Source: Agapanthus africanus (Eukaryota; Streptophyta; Magnoliopsida; Asparagales; Amaryllidaceae). From it: a stretch of 64,000 nt of DNA. The DNA lies in assembly GCA_030015575.1 (NCBI GenBank), contig JASDDO010000026.1, forward strand, positions 26,986,079 through 27,050,078, in the 5' to 3' direction. This document shows, piece after piece, positions 35,128-46,696 of the stretch (position 1 is the stretch's first letter; the number at the start of each line of letters is the position of its first letter). Position numbers and translations under genes: made by a program. Under the pieces are notes generated by a model. The model was not told the DNA's origin. It did not search any database and was given only the letters and a program-made list of their open reading frames with translations.

Positions 35128-35345
35128 ATTGGAAAAACTAAGAAAGATACATGGGTATAAGATATAAATAGGACACCCCACGAATGAGGCTTAAGTTTAT
35201 TTAGATGAACCTCATCTATATTGAAAACCTATGTGCTCTCATATATAAAACCTAATATTTCTCATATGATATTCCGTCGATATCTTATACCCATGACCTT
35301 TCTTAGTTTTTCAATATGGGACTATTAATCCCACACATCTCAACA
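35128..35345. repeat. Inverted repeat, TRIM-like or fold-back remnant
   Basis: The left arm (about 35128-35165) contains aaaaactaagaaag then catgggtataagatat. The right arm (35280-35315) is its complement with few changes. The right end reads tgttgagatgtgtggg on the minus strand (35345), like the TGT start of small LTR elements such as TRIMs, with TATA-like agatataaatagga inside the left arm. The family is not resolved. Confidence 0.55.
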
Positions 35346-36178
35346 TTAATAAAATACTACATTTATGCAGTAGGTTAAGACAACATTTTTTAAAAATGTA
35401 AAATGTATATTTTAAAAAAATTTCCTTGCCTTTTCTTCGTAGAACAAGAAAAAATAGCAATTATTGCCGTACTTGTGTTTTAGTTATAGTAATAGAGATT
35501 TTTTTTTGAATTTACATGTCAGGCCCAATCAAATACATTACTATTACTATTGCTCTTTATAAAATTCTCTACCCATACAGTAGAATCCATGTTGGATAGG
35601 GAAAGAGAGTTGACATACAGTACCTATAATTACGCCCTCTATTTTGTCTTGTATTCAATGAAAAGTTTTGTAGGTTATGGGGCATGGGTGGATAAAGTAT
35701 TTCTCTTTCTATTAGCTGGCAGGGGTCTAAACAAACCGAATTTGAAGGAGCTAGAGTCACCTTAAGTTCAGCTCATTTATTTTCTTCTTGACTTGAGTTT
35801 GGATAGAGCTAAGCTTGGATGATTCAAGTTAATTTGGTGCGGCTTATTTATCTTAGCTCAAGTTTGGCTTGTTTACAGCTAGATTAGCAAACCAACCACG
35901 CTCATAAATGAATACTTAAGCTTGGCACACGTTTGTAAGTTTGGATAGATAATAGCTCATTAACCAATATTACTAAAATATCATCAAAATAATTATAAAA
36001 AATCCAATGCATCTTGGTACGGTTTCACTAAATGTAAGACATTTTTTCTTCGGTATTTATGGGATGAAAAGTTGACTATTATTTCAAACTATATGTTAGA
36101 ATATAAGATTATTTTCTCAACCATCATCATAATTTCTGAGTTTTGTTACAATGAGAAAAAATTTGATATGGTAGCAAA
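35346..36178. other. Host-like intergenic DNA, no supported gene
   Basis: AT-rich. A stretch at 35770-35940 with recurring 'agctcaagttt' and 'agcttgg' phrases looks like an old dispersed plant repeat. The two opposing small ORFs at 35550-35765 lack any family signal. Confidence 0.45.
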
Positions 36179-36247
36179 TGTTGATTTGTTATGCAAAATC
36201 ATATAAGCCCAAGGCCAAGTTCTTGAACCCAAACCCAAGTTATAGAG

Positions 36248-36375
36248 TGTTTCTAGAAGAAGTTTAGAAGTTCTAGAGATCTTCTAGAAATTGTTTTAGA
36301 ATGACTCTAAATATCTTCTAGAAGAACTTCTAGAAACAGTCTAGAAATTCTGAAGAGCTTCTAGAACCATTCATT
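36248..36375 (+). promoter_or_regulatory. Cluster of heat-shock-element-like motifs in the F LTR
   Basis: Within about 125 bases upstream of the TATA box there are several TTCTAGAA cores (36251, 36292, 36315 and 36328) with further GAA/TTC blocks around them. The alternating nTTCnnGAAn pattern is the heat-shock factor binding element. Heat-responsive copia elements such as ONSEN use such LTR clusters. The function here is inferred. Confidence 0.6.
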
Positions 36376-36380
36376 AGATC

Positions 36381-36391
36381 CATATAAATAT
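36381..36391 (+). promoter_or_regulatory. Element F LTR TATA box
   Basis: catataaatat directly downstream of the TTCTAGAA cluster, about 240 bases before the LTR end. It is the likely core promoter. Confidence 0.6.
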
Positions 36392-36629
36392 CTTAGGGCT
36401 TATTTGAGATGGGCATCAAGCAATCAAGCAAACACAAGCACTTGTGAGTTATAGTGAGCTTTTGTGAGAGATTGAAAGTTTGAGAGCTTTTGTATATTTT
36501 GTTGTCCTCAAATTCCTTTTATAAAATAGCTTTCTCCTCATTAGTGCAAAGTTTTCTTTCGCATGTCCTCTTCTCATTTCTCCCTTGTTTACTATATTTC
36601 TATCCAAAACCGGCGTTTTCGCCAACAAA

Positions 36630-36645
36630 TTGTATCAGAGTTTAG
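36630..36645 (+). other. Element F primer-binding site (initiator Met type)
   Basis: ttgtatcagagttta right after the LTR resembles TGGTATCAGAGC, the initiator-methionine tRNA PBS usual in plant copia elements. Confidence 0.7.
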
Positions 36646-36671
36646 TTCGGTTCTGGTTTTGATTCCGGAAT

Positions 36672-37290
36672 ATGGCATCAATGAATTTTAAGGCAGAGAA
36701 ATTCGATGGCCGAAACAGCTTCAGCCTCTGGAGGATCAAGATGATCGCTCTCTTGAAGCAATAAGGCGTGTACAAGATCGTGTTCGAACCGGATAAACTC
36801 CCGAAGAAGACTATGCCGGAGGAGAAAGAGGAGATGGAGATGAAAGCACGTAGTGTGATCCAATTATCGCCAGCCGATGTAGTGCTCCTTAAGATTTCCG
36901 AAGAGGAGACGATGTCTAAACTATGGAAGAAGTTGGAGTCACTCTATTTGAAGAAGTCTCTCACAAATCGGTTATACCTGAAGCAGCGCCTATATATTTT
37001 TTGGATGAAAGAAGATGCGTCTATTAAAGACCATTCGGACAAGCTAAATAAGACCGTGATGGATTTGAAGAAAATCGATGTAAAAATTGAAGACGATGAT
37101 CAAGCTATGATTCTCCTATACTCGCTTACTTCATCATATGACCAGTTCATCAAAAGCATGGTATATGGACGAGACATCCTTTCACTGTAAGATATGTAAT
37201 CCGGGCTTCACTCAGAAGAGCTCAGAGAGAAGGTGTCATCGGATCGTAGAGAAAATCAAGAAGATGGATTGCTCGCTAGAGAATGCTCAC
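36672..37290 (+). pseudogene. Element F gag, N-terminal part (fossil)
   Basis: The reading MASMNFKAEKFDGRNSFSLW starts the copia gag (UBN2 domain). Later blocks are ADVVLLKISEEETMSKLWKK, LYLKQRLYIFWMKE and LYSLTSSYDQF. Element D is inserted at its end; the zinc knuckle resumes at 44580. Coding is broken in a few places. Confidence 0.88.
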
Positions 37291-38541
37291 TGATTGATCT
37301 CAAAAACTATCTATTAACCGCAATCAAGAACGGCGTCGCTTTACAGCTAGCCGGTGAGTAAGGTCGGTCCATAGGGATGTTGTGAATTTCCTATTCGCTC
37401 AAACGAGTTAATTCCGATTGTGGTCGGATTGATTATTAAATCTAAAAACTAAATTAATCTATATCTAAATCTTGCTAGGGTTAGGTCTAGGTTAAGTTTG
37501 GAAAGTCAATAAATCTCACCGCTTTCTATACCCATATGAAGATCTAATTAGGTGTTATGGTAATTATTAATAAAAAGGATTAGAATCATTTGGAAAGATA
37601 TTTCTTCCTCTAAGTTCTTGTCCTTCCTTTATCAATCCTTACCCTAACCTCCATGGAAAACAATTACAACCGGGCCTTTATACTACGGTATCACCGCTAC
37701 CTCGTGGGATAGGGTGCTGTAGGGAGCGGTATGTGCATGTATGCATAGAGTCCTATGAAAATATATGACGGGCAAGAAAGGGGATGAAAGATCTTCGTCT
37801 CTCAAACCTTCCCCAGATCTAACCCTAACAAGCGAGGAGACTACTCACTCATTAGGGAATTAAAATGAATTTATCTAAGGCAGAGAATAAAAGATTAACT
37901 AGGGTAAGGAATTAAATTTATCTAGGGCAAGAATAGAAAATTAACCTAGGGCTGAAAATAAAGAACTTACAAAAATGATTCTCTCCAAAAGAATGCTGAA
38001 ATTTATTAATGAAGGGAGGCATAGCCTTTACAATGATTTAGAGTTCCTATTTAAAGAGGATAGGAAACCTTATGTTACAATTGATTTGCATGTCTACATT
38101 TACCAAAATATCCTTAGGAAGACCTAGTCAAAGTAGACTTCAAGATTTGGTAAAATTGTATGTCTCTGTCTCTTTAAAAGAAAGTATTGGGCCTTGAATC
38201 TTTGGGCTTCCTTATTATTTGGTTCTTTTATTAAAATAGCTTCTATTTTTCTTCCAGATCTCCAGTGAATAATTGCGGTGGACTTTTAACCGTTCGCTTT
38301 GTAATCTTGGACCTTGCATTGCCTTGTACTTTGTGAATTTTATCTTTGATGTAGGCTTGATCAAGAGTCTTCTGTTTGTTGGTCAAAGTCCACTTTTGCA
38401 TCGTCTTTTCATCGTTTTCACTGTTTTCTGTCCAAGAACCTATAACCTGTAATATGTAGCAGACATGCGTCAAAAGCACCTGTTTATTTATAAAACGAAT
38501 AAGAATGGGGAATATAATAATACAATATTATGGTGTGAACA
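37291..38541 (-). repeat. Element D 3' LTR (1251 bp)
   Basis: The minus strand runs from TGTTCACACCATAATATTG to AATCA. TATA-like sequence lies at 38046-38058. It shares the R-U5 block aaccgcaatcaagaacgg with B. The LTR is nearly identical to its partner. Confidence 0.93.
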
Positions 38542-38556
38542 AATACCCCCAAACTT
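38542..38556 (-). other. Element D polypurine tract
   Basis: Minus strand aagtttgggggtatt beside the 3' LTR, identical to that of element B. Confidence 0.85.
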
Positions 38557-40300
38557 ATCTTTTGCTCGTCCTCGAGCAAACTTATTTTTTATTCTCTACA
38601 AAAAACCTAACCGCACTTTCGCAGGGAAACGCGATTGCACTAAGCTCGTGCAACAAGCCGTTAAACCTCTAGGTGTCCCTAGTAGGAGGAGTGTTGTCTC
38701 CTGAGGGTTTTCAGCGGATATTACCCACAAAATCCTATTAATTTGGCTCATTAACTTTAATTCTCCAATTAGGTCTTCTAACAAGGAATTCTATTATCGT
38801 CGACTCGTAAATTATCCATCCATATTCTTCACACTTCCTTATTATTTAACTTAAGATTATATATGTTCTATAAACTTACTTAGCTTTCGACATTTCTTAA
38901 GTTTTCCTTCTAGGGTTCCATCTCCACTTAGGAATTTTTATCAACTCTACTAAAGATACAAGTTCTATTCTTCATTCCTTTCTCTCATCTAAACTCCAAT
39001 CACATATCCCTACGTGTGTGTATGAATCACCCCTACACTTGGAAATTCAAATCAAGCAATCATACCCTTGTCCGTTGTCCAAAGCACTTATTAGTTGGTG
39101 AATTTTTAAATGAATTTTGCTTACACATCCTTCATGCGACCAGTAATACTTCTTGAGGTACCAACAACCGATTACAAGATGCGTTTGCACATTAAAGCAT
39201 ACTTCCTAGTTTTGCAACACCCAAGACTTTAGCAGTGACTTCCAAACCAGTTGGTCTAAGGCACTAGCTGATGAAGCACCCTCGCTAAATATTTTTCTAT
39301 TTTTGCAGCCTTAAGTAATCACAAAAACCAGTGTTCATTTTTTCTTTATTCACACATGAATTTTTTTCTTTTATTTTCATTGTACTAAGGACTTTAGACA
39401 AGAGCATTTCAAGGTCTCTTCTACTATTCCAAATTTCAAGGTGCGTGATTGTGCAAATTGTAGGGTATACATTTTCAGAATCTAGACTTAAGCTAGGAAC
39501 CATTTTTCAAACTTATACTCTAATAAGAACATCAATACTTTTCCTTTGTTTCAACTTAGCCCAAGAACTGAACTCAAAATTTGCCTATTTCTAAATAAAC
39601 TACAAATACATATACTTTTTACCGTTAAACTTTAAGGGAGGTTATTTTTAGGGCTTTTAATTTACTAAGTCTAAGATCTAGTTGTTCCTAACTAGTTAAC
39701 CTTTTTGTCAAACTCAAGTCAATTAGCCAAAATTGAATACAATAATTTTTATAATTTTCCAAATTCTTTCAATTTTTATGGGTTTTAAAATAAGTATGCA
39801 AATGCAAAAATATACACAAATGAATGCGAAGGAAGAAGACGTACCGAGCATACCCCCAAACTTAAACTTGACAGTGTCCTCACTGTCATGCTACACCAAG
39901 AGGGTCAAAATGCCGGCACTCCCCTGTTTATTTATTTATAATAATTTTTTTTATTTTATTGTTTTGAAATTTTTTTGTTATTTTTTTATAGAAAAAGAAA
40001 ACATAAAATATATATACATATATACAATAAGGTCCTCCCCAAACTAAGCAAGGCCTTACATAAGCCAAAGGTGAGCACCAACCATTCAAAAATCTTATCA
40101 TGGTAATGGTAGGGTTGGTGAAAGAATGGAGTGGAAAGAAAAGAAATGAGAAGCACACGAGACCGAATGGGAAGAAGAGTGGAATATGGTCTCGGCGGAG
40201 GAGAAGAATGGCGGAAAAGAGAAAGAAGTGGAGTACGATCTTGAGGGTGTAACTCGAGTGAGTAAATTAGCGCAATTTGTGATGACCGAAGTGTTAAAAG
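38557..40300 (-). other. Element D 3' non-coding region
   Basis: This 1.7-kb region is collinear with the element B 3' region (6421-7800). Shared blocks occur near 38600-38740, 39000-39300 and 39780-39930. No gene was recognised. Confidence 0.7.
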
Positions 40301-40324
40301 TGATTGTGCTAATCTATCAACTCG

Positions 40325-41823
40325 TCATGAAATGGGGTCAAATCCCTCAAGATTCGCAAGAAGGAATGGGTACGCCGAACTTGGTATTGGAGATGAAAGC
40401 GTAACGGTCTCTTGTACGGTCGGAACGATAGGAAGGACGAAAGGGAGTGAATTAGGGATAGTGTTATTCTCACCTAAGTAATCTGTCGCGAACTTGAAGG
40501 ATTCCATCAATGGTTCGAAACAACTGTAAGCAACCGAGTCTGATGGTTCGACTAACTCATCTAAAAATGTAAATGACTCAAACTCAGGCGGTGAGTCATC
40601 AACATCGTCCGAAAAAGTGAAACACTCGTACGTGTTATCGTCTGTGAGAACTGTATTAGATTCAAAGAGAAATTTTTCAAACTCACAGTCTTCAAGCGTG
40701 ATATTAGGCGTGGTCGGAACGATGGAAAGGAGGGAGGGTGATTTAGGTAAAGGTTCAAGAGGATGAATTGGAAAATCCGACACATCAAACAAAAATGGTT
40801 CAACCTCAATATTATTCTCACTACTCTCCTCAATATTATCCTCATAATTCTCCTTAATACTTATCTCATCCATGCCATTATCATCAAAACCAAGACGCAT
40901 ATGAAGTTCGGGAGAAACAATTAATGACTCGGGATGATGAATTGGACATAAAATTTCAATCAAATCGAAGGTTCATCATCCGAAATATTCCCGGCGTCTA
41001 TATCCTCAATCAAGTGAAAATCAATATTTTCTGACACCTCATCAAAAGTATGGATATTTATCGATTTAGGTTCTAGAGTGAAGGTGTAAAGGTAAAAAGG
41101 ATTACGTGTGGTTTCACTCGAAAGGGGTTCTTCACAATCTGGCAAATCAAGCACTACAAAGTCGCACAACTCATCATTTTGGACACATGTTTGAAAATTG
41201 GAGTTGTTGGATTCAATTGGGTATGGGTAAGTTTGATTTGGAAAGCCTCTCGCATTCTCACTCTGTCCAACCGCCTCCTTATACATTGAAAAATTTGAAG
41301 CTAGTTGGAAACTAGCTGCCTGTTCACTAGGTTGCATAAGGGCGGCTACAGACGCTTCCACATTCCTAACCATTTTGTTTGTTTCTAAGATATAAGCCTC
41401 CAACGACTCTTCCAAACTAGACTTGGGTGGTAAGGGGGTTTCGGTAAAAGATTCGAAATTGTGTGGATATGTGAAACTTCCAAAAGGCTGTGTAGAAACA
41501 GTGTCTAGTAAAGGTGGAAAAGTCGGGTAGGACTGGTAGGAAGTGGATGGTTGGACAGGATTAGGGTCAACATGTGGATAAAAAGGTGGATGGACTTGTT
41601 GATTCCTAGAACTAGATGAGGGGAGAGGGGTAAAAGATCGGCTACGAGATTGAGCAATGTGCTCAGCAATGGACATCGGTTTAGGAGTTACAGCAGGACT
41701 TGAAAAGGTGGTGTCAACGTACGAAGGTGGTGAAGGTTGACATGGTTGACACAAAGTGGGTTGCAAAGTCAAACTGTTTCTCCTAGACGCTTCTATTTGA
41801 TCTTTCAAAGAAATTTTGGGCAC
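40325..41823 (-). pseudogene. Element D coding region of unknown function (fossil)
   Basis: About 500 codons are open on the minus strand. The first part is serine/proline-rich (PKPMSIAEHIAQSRSRSF, then repeated tyrosine-proline motifs) with a helical stretch SLEESLEAYILETNKMVRN, comparable to the gag linker of B. The second part is strongly acidic (ISIKENYEDNIEESSENNIE, FEKFLFESNTVL, ECFTFSDDVDDSPPEFESF). No zinc knuckle or enzyme motif is present. It may be a strongly changed gag C-terminus or captured sequence. It has about one break. Confidence 0.6.
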
Positions 41824-41829
41824 GGAGGG

Positions 41830-43247
41830 ATCTTCCTTAAATCGACCGAAACAATTGACGAACGACGCAAAGTTAGGTTCGGGATACTAAAGTTCGGCAA
41901 GAGATTTGTGATGTGGGGTACCCATGATGTCAGAAGGAGAAGAGAAAGAAGGTGGATGTAAGTGGGGTGCAAGGATTTCTTAGCGACAAAATTTTGCAAG
42001 TTTTTATAAAAAAAATTCCTTTTTCTCTTTATTTAGAACTGTTTGCAAAAAGATTTTCGAAAAAAGAGCTAAGACACACTTTCGATCAACCAAAAATGCA
42101 CAATCAGGCCTAGATCTAGGGTCACCTAGGTCAGCTAGACAACTCATAGAAATAGGACATCAAACCGTCTCTTCACCGCCAATTGCGGCCAGGTAAGTGC
42201 CAGGTAAGTGGGAGGCTCCCCGCTACAAGTAGCGGTCCTAATTAAGTAACCACTTGCCTTAGACACACTTGCCTAGACACCGCAAAGTCAGGTTAGGATA
42301 AACGGTCGGTGCCTATAACTAGTCCTCTGTCCTATTGAGCTCGAAGTCCTTAGGGCTGAGTCTAGTATTTTTTTAATTAAGAATGGTCAATGCAAATGCT
42401 TTATGTGATTTCTGGGGTCCTGGGAAGGGTGATGAAATCCCCACCCAATCTGAATTGGTCAAAAGCCCCTTAAAGTCCGATTAAAGATATGCAAAACAGT
42501 AAATCACTTGCACGCAAATCTTTTTGTGAATTTCAAAGTTTGCAAGTTTTCTAATTAAAATTTTCCTTTTTCCGCTTGCTCTTTATTTGGAAAATTATTT
42601 TTTTTTAGAAAAAAGATTAAGGATATGCAAATCAGAAAAGATCACTTGCAATCAATTATTATTTTAAGCATAGCGCAACGAATCCTGCATGAGATTTGTT
42701 ATTTGGAAAGGAAAAGATTTTTTTTTAAAGCGCACAAAATTCTGCAGGAATCTTTCAGAGAAAAATATATCTAGATTTCCAGATCTAGAATAGAGGACCT
42801 TACAGAGGAATTTTCAGACGAAGATGCAATAGGAAAACTGCGTTGCCACGGTCTAAGAGTCCTCCCGCGGCGGAACGACGGAAAGGCGGCGGCGGCTCGG
42901 ATCCCCAGAATTTTTCTGACGTTCTGTGTTGACCAGATGGCGGCGGTTCCGCGGTCCTAAGTGGGTTAGCGCGGCGGAAGGGCGGCGCAATGGAGGGCTC
43001 GGGTCTCGGGAAAAATTCTACTTCTATGATTTTGAAGTCCCCTTCTGTTTTGATATTTTGTTTTCTGTTTCTCTCTTCAGACTTTTCCAGATCCGAAATT
43101 GTTTGTAGATCCTGCAAAATTCAAACAACAAAGTATCCTTTCCAAAAATAACAGATGATATATTTTTATATTTTTGTGAATTTTTCAGATTTTTATGATT
43201 TTTAATTTTAGATTAACCCGAAATTGCAAAAAGGAAATAACACGCCA
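41830..43247 (-). other. Element D 5' leader
   Basis: About 1.4 kb between PBS and coding is collinear with the B leader (matching blocks near 42280-42480, including 'aatccccacccaatctg'). It carries a GC-rich patch at 42860-43010. No gene was recognised. Confidence 0.65.
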
Positions 43248-43265
43248 TCCCCGGCAACGGCGCCA
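43248..43265 (-). other. Element D primer-binding site (tRNA-Asp type)
   Basis: The minus strand reads tggcgccgttgccgggga, two bases from the 5' LTR. This is the canonical Athila/Tat PBS form. Confidence 0.9.
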
Positions 43266-43267
43266 TT

Positions 43268-44518
43268 TGATTGATCTCAAAAACTATCTATTAACCGCAA
43301 TCAAGAACGGCGTCGCTTTGCAGCTAGTCGGTGAGTACGGGTCGGTCCACAGGGATGTTGTGAATTTCCTATTCGCTCAAACGAGTTAATTCCGATTGTG
43401 GTCGGATTGATTATTAAATCTAAAAACTAAATTAATCTATATCTAAATCTTGCTAGGGTTAGGTCTAGGTTAAGTTTGGAAAGTCAATAAATCTCACCGC
43501 TTTCTATACCCATATGAAGATCTAATTAGGTGTTATGGTAATTATTAATAAAAGGGATTAGAATCATTTGGAAAGATGTTTCTTCCTCTAGGTTCTTATC
43601 CTTCCTTTATCAATCCTTACCCTAACCTCCATGGAAAACAATCACAACCGGGCCTTTATACTACGGTATCACCGCTACCTCGTGGGATAGAGTGCCGTAG
43701 GGAGCGGTATGTGCACGTATGCATAGAGTCCTATGAAAATATATGACGGGCAAGAAAGGGGATGAGAGATCTTCGTCTCTCAAACCTTCCCCAGATCTAA
43801 CCCTAACAAGCGAGGAGACTACTCACTCATTAGGGAATTAAAATGCATTTATCTAGGGCAGAGAATAAAATATTAACTAGGGCAAGGAATTAAATTTATC
43901 TAGGGCAAGAATAGAAAATTAACCTAGGGCTGAAAATAAAGAACTTACAAAATGATGCTCTCCAAAAGAATGCTGAAATTTATTAATGAAGGGAGGCATA
44001 GCCTTTACAATGATTTAGAGTTCCTATTTATAGAGGATAGGAGACCCTATGTTACAATTGATTTGCATGTCTACATTTACCAAAATATCCTTAGGAAGAG
44101 CTAGTCAAAGTAGACTTCAAGCTTTGGTAAAATTTTATGTCTCTGTCTCTTTAAAAGGAAGTATTGGGCCTTGAATCTTTGGGCTTCCTTATTATTTGGT
44201 TCTTTTATTAAAATAGCTTCTATGTTTCTTCCAGATCTCCAGTGAATAATTGCGGTGGACTTTTAACCATTCGCTTTGTAATCTTGGACCTTGCATTGCC
44301 TTGTACTTTGTGAATTTTATCTTTGATGTAGGCTTGATCAAGAGTCTTCTGTTTGTTGGTCAAAGTCCACTTTTGCATCGTCTTTTCATCGTTTTCACTG
44401 TTTTCTGTCCAAGAACCTGTAACCTGTAATATGTAGCAGACATGTGTCAAAAGCACATGTTTATTTATAAAACGAATAAGAATGGGGAATATAACAATAC
44501 AATATTATGGTGTGAACA
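43268..44518 (-). repeat. Element D 5' LTR (1251 bp)
   Basis: The partner of 37291-38541 with the same length. Its TATA box ctctataaatagg is at 44023-44035 on the minus strand. Confidence 0.93.
44023..44035 (-). promoter_or_regulatory. Element D LTR TATA box
   Basis: Minus strand ctctataaatagg in the 5' LTR, the same box as in element B. Confidence 0.6.
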
Positions 44519-44523
44519 CTCAC

Positions 44524-44660
44524 TGAGGCGTGGCAGTAGAAGCTCCAGAGATAAGTCTTGGGGAAGATCAAAATCAAAGAACCCTAAAGTCGAAAAGTGC
44601 TATTATTGCAAGAAGAAGGGGTACTGAAAGAAGGACTTCTCTCAGCTGAAGGATAAGGAG
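44524..44660 (+). pseudogene. Element F gag zinc-knuckle region (fossil)
   Basis: After element D the frame gives RGSRSSRDKSWGRSKSKN and CYYCKKKGY, a basic linker and the start of a CCHC knuckle, as expected after the gag core of copia elements. The upstream gag part and this part are now 7.2 kb apart. Confidence 0.8.
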
Positions 44661-45160
44661 AAGAAGAAGCCATCGAACATGGCAAGTGTTGCGGAGGAGA
44701 CTTCAAATATAGGCAATGACGATTTAGTACAAGCTATTTGCACATCTACCGATGTGCAAAGCTCGTGGATCCTAGATTCAGGATGTTCTTATCATATGAC
44801 CCTAAACTGGAGTCACTTTTCGACATATCGTGACATTTATGGTGGATCGGTTTTCATGTGCAATGATGTGGCTTGTAAAGTCATTAGGATAGGGAAGGTC
44901 CGAACTAGGATGCATGATGGGATTGAAAGGATATTGACAAACGTCAGGTACTTGCCGGATCTGAAGAAGAATCTCATTTCCTTGGGTGTTCTGGATTCGC
45001 TTAATTGGAAGATTGTGATCGATGGTGGTACTATGAAAATCCTTCGAGGATCTATGGTCATCATGAAAGAAAGGAAGGCTGGTAATTTATATCTACTTCA
45101 AGGGCACACTATCACAGCTGAGTCCGCATTTATATCTTCTGATACAGATCTAGATTCACC
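44660..45160 (+). pseudogene. Element F copia protease (fossil)
   Basis: WILDSGCSYHMTLNWSHFS is the copia retropepsin motif. It is followed by YLPDLKKNLISLGVLDSLNW and LRGSMVIMKERKAGNLYLLQ. This block is readable and well conserved. Confidence 0.9.
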
Positions 45161-45314
45161 ATAATTGTGGAATCTGCAACTTGGTCATTTGAGTGAACGA
45201 AATCTAGAGGTGCTCCACAAGAGACGTTTGATTGGGGGTGTAAATTTGAAAAGCTACACCTGTGAAGAAAGTGTATTGGGAAAGCAATATTGGGTGAAGT
45301 TCGGTACAAGTGTG
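45160..45314 (+). pseudogene. Element F GAG-pre-integrase region (fossil)
   Basis: The reading LWNLQLGHLSERNLEVLHKR matches the GAG-pre-integrase domain (W-x-RLGHxSE) of copia. Element E is inserted just after it. Confidence 0.85.
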
Positions 45315-46084
45315 TGTTTGACGTGAAAAATTCATCAACTAGCAATAAACATGCATTTAGATATTCATTTTAGTCAACAGGAAAAAGATCGCCAAACATG
45401 GGATCTGGACTATAAGGATTAACAAATCAGTACATAAAGTTCTCTAGCTCCCTCTCAGCCCTCTCTACCATGTCGTAACGGCAATTCTCACGAAAAGTCC
45501 ATCCCCACCTATCAGCACCATGCTCGTCGGCAAAGAAAAACATGATAGCCCGCAGAGCCCGTTTGACTCAATATATGAATGGAGCGGTCCTTTAGAAGCT
45601 TCGTAATCAAGAATGCCTCGTGAATGCAGTTGATCTTGTCCTCCGCTGCGTCAAGCATCACTAAAGTCATTTCCACCGGATGAGCAGGAATATCGTCATG
45701 AATGGTAAGGAAGATCATTCAAAACCACATAGAGCCGGCGAGAAGAGGAGATCCCCTACAGGCTAAAGCTCGTGCATCACTGTGTCATACTGAACATCCG
45801 TAAGAACATGATTCGCTAGGCATGCAGCGAATCGAGGAATAATTTACCTAATGGGCACCTCCTATGGCTATCGAGGAGCATGTGGGCGACTGGAATCCAT
45901 GGTTATTTCTCTGTGAAAGTGAAAGAAAAGGTGGACACTTTTTCAAATTATAAAGAGAAATATCCAAACCTTGGCACAAATTTTTTTGCACATAATTAAA
46001 GTTCGAACGATTCTCAAGTTTTAACCAAAAGAAAGTGTTGGAAAAGAGGACGACGGCTCAAAAAATCACAAGATCATTTGTTCG

Positions 46085-46345
46085 CACCTATTTAAGTGCG
46101 CATCAGTATGAAGTGCGCACTTGAATAAAGAGGTCAAGGATATTGCACAAGTGCGCACATGAAGAAGGCAACTTTGATGACATGCGCATCAATATACATT
46201 TGCATGTGTAAGAGCACAAGGCAGCTGCGATACGTGCTTACGTGCAAAGCACGTGCACACATACCAAATGTTCAAGATACGCATGCATCACCTTTGCAAG
46301 TGGAAAATGTCATTTCTGGGAAATGCAACTTGTGTGCGCATGCAC
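46085..46345 (+). repeat. TGCGCA/GTGCGCAC-rich stretch in the E LTR U3
   Basis: Frequent self-complementary phrases such as aagtgcgcactt, gtgcgcac, acatgcgcat and acgtgcaaagcacgt occur within 260 bases upstream of the TATA box. A second cluster lies in U5 at 47095-47480. Both are repeated in the 3' LTR (61440-61700 and 62440-62890). Confidence 0.7.
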
Positions 46346-46685
46346 ACCCTGACCATAGCCAATCATATTATAGAAGAAAAAAATTTCTATAAATAATAAA
46401 AATAACAAATCAAATTTAGAGATCTAAATCCAACGGTGCGCATGCATCCAAATGATGATCCAACGGTGTGCATGGGTTCAATTGGTTAAAATCGAATAAA
46501 ATCATACCTTAACAGGTGCAATAATAGATAAAAAATCTAACGGTGCGCATGCACTCATTCTCTAATCCAACGGTGCGCAAAAGCCCCAATCAAATAAAAT
46601 CAATAAAGATCAATTAAAATCGAATAAAAATTGAATAAAATTAATTTACTCATAACAAACCTTAACAACCCATAATTTTTCCACT

Positions 46686-46696
46686 CTTATAAATAG
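46686..46696 (+). promoter_or_regulatory. Element E LTR TATA box (5' LTR)
   Basis: cttataaatag followed by a leader-like stretch. The 3' LTR copy is cctataaatagg at 62024-62035. Confidence 0.65.

Larger units (their letters stand above)
36179..36627 (+). repeat. Element F 5' LTR
   Basis: It starts TGTTGATTTG (36179) and ends CGCCAACA (36627), followed by the PBS. The start is chosen by its TGTTG form and 449-bp length; the partner LTR is outside the window, so the left boundary is probable rather than proven. Confidence 0.7.
37291..44518 (-). mobile_element. Element D: non-autonomous Athila-like element with novel coding
   Basis: The minus-strand element has 1251-bp LTRs of equal length at 43268-44518 (5') and 37291-38541 (3'). 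The target duplication is exact, ctcac at 37286-37290 and 44519-44523. PBS and polypurine tract are like those of element B. About five differences in the first 240 LTR bases make it clearly younger than B. Its only coding region (40325-41823) shows no capsid, protease, RT or integrase motif, so mobility must have relied on partners. It is broken in about one place. Confidence 0.92.

Noticed and set aside
45130-45718. Minus-strand frames at the left end of E
   Set aside because: They cross or lie in the LTR of E and recur in the 3' LTR (60735-61226); no family motif.
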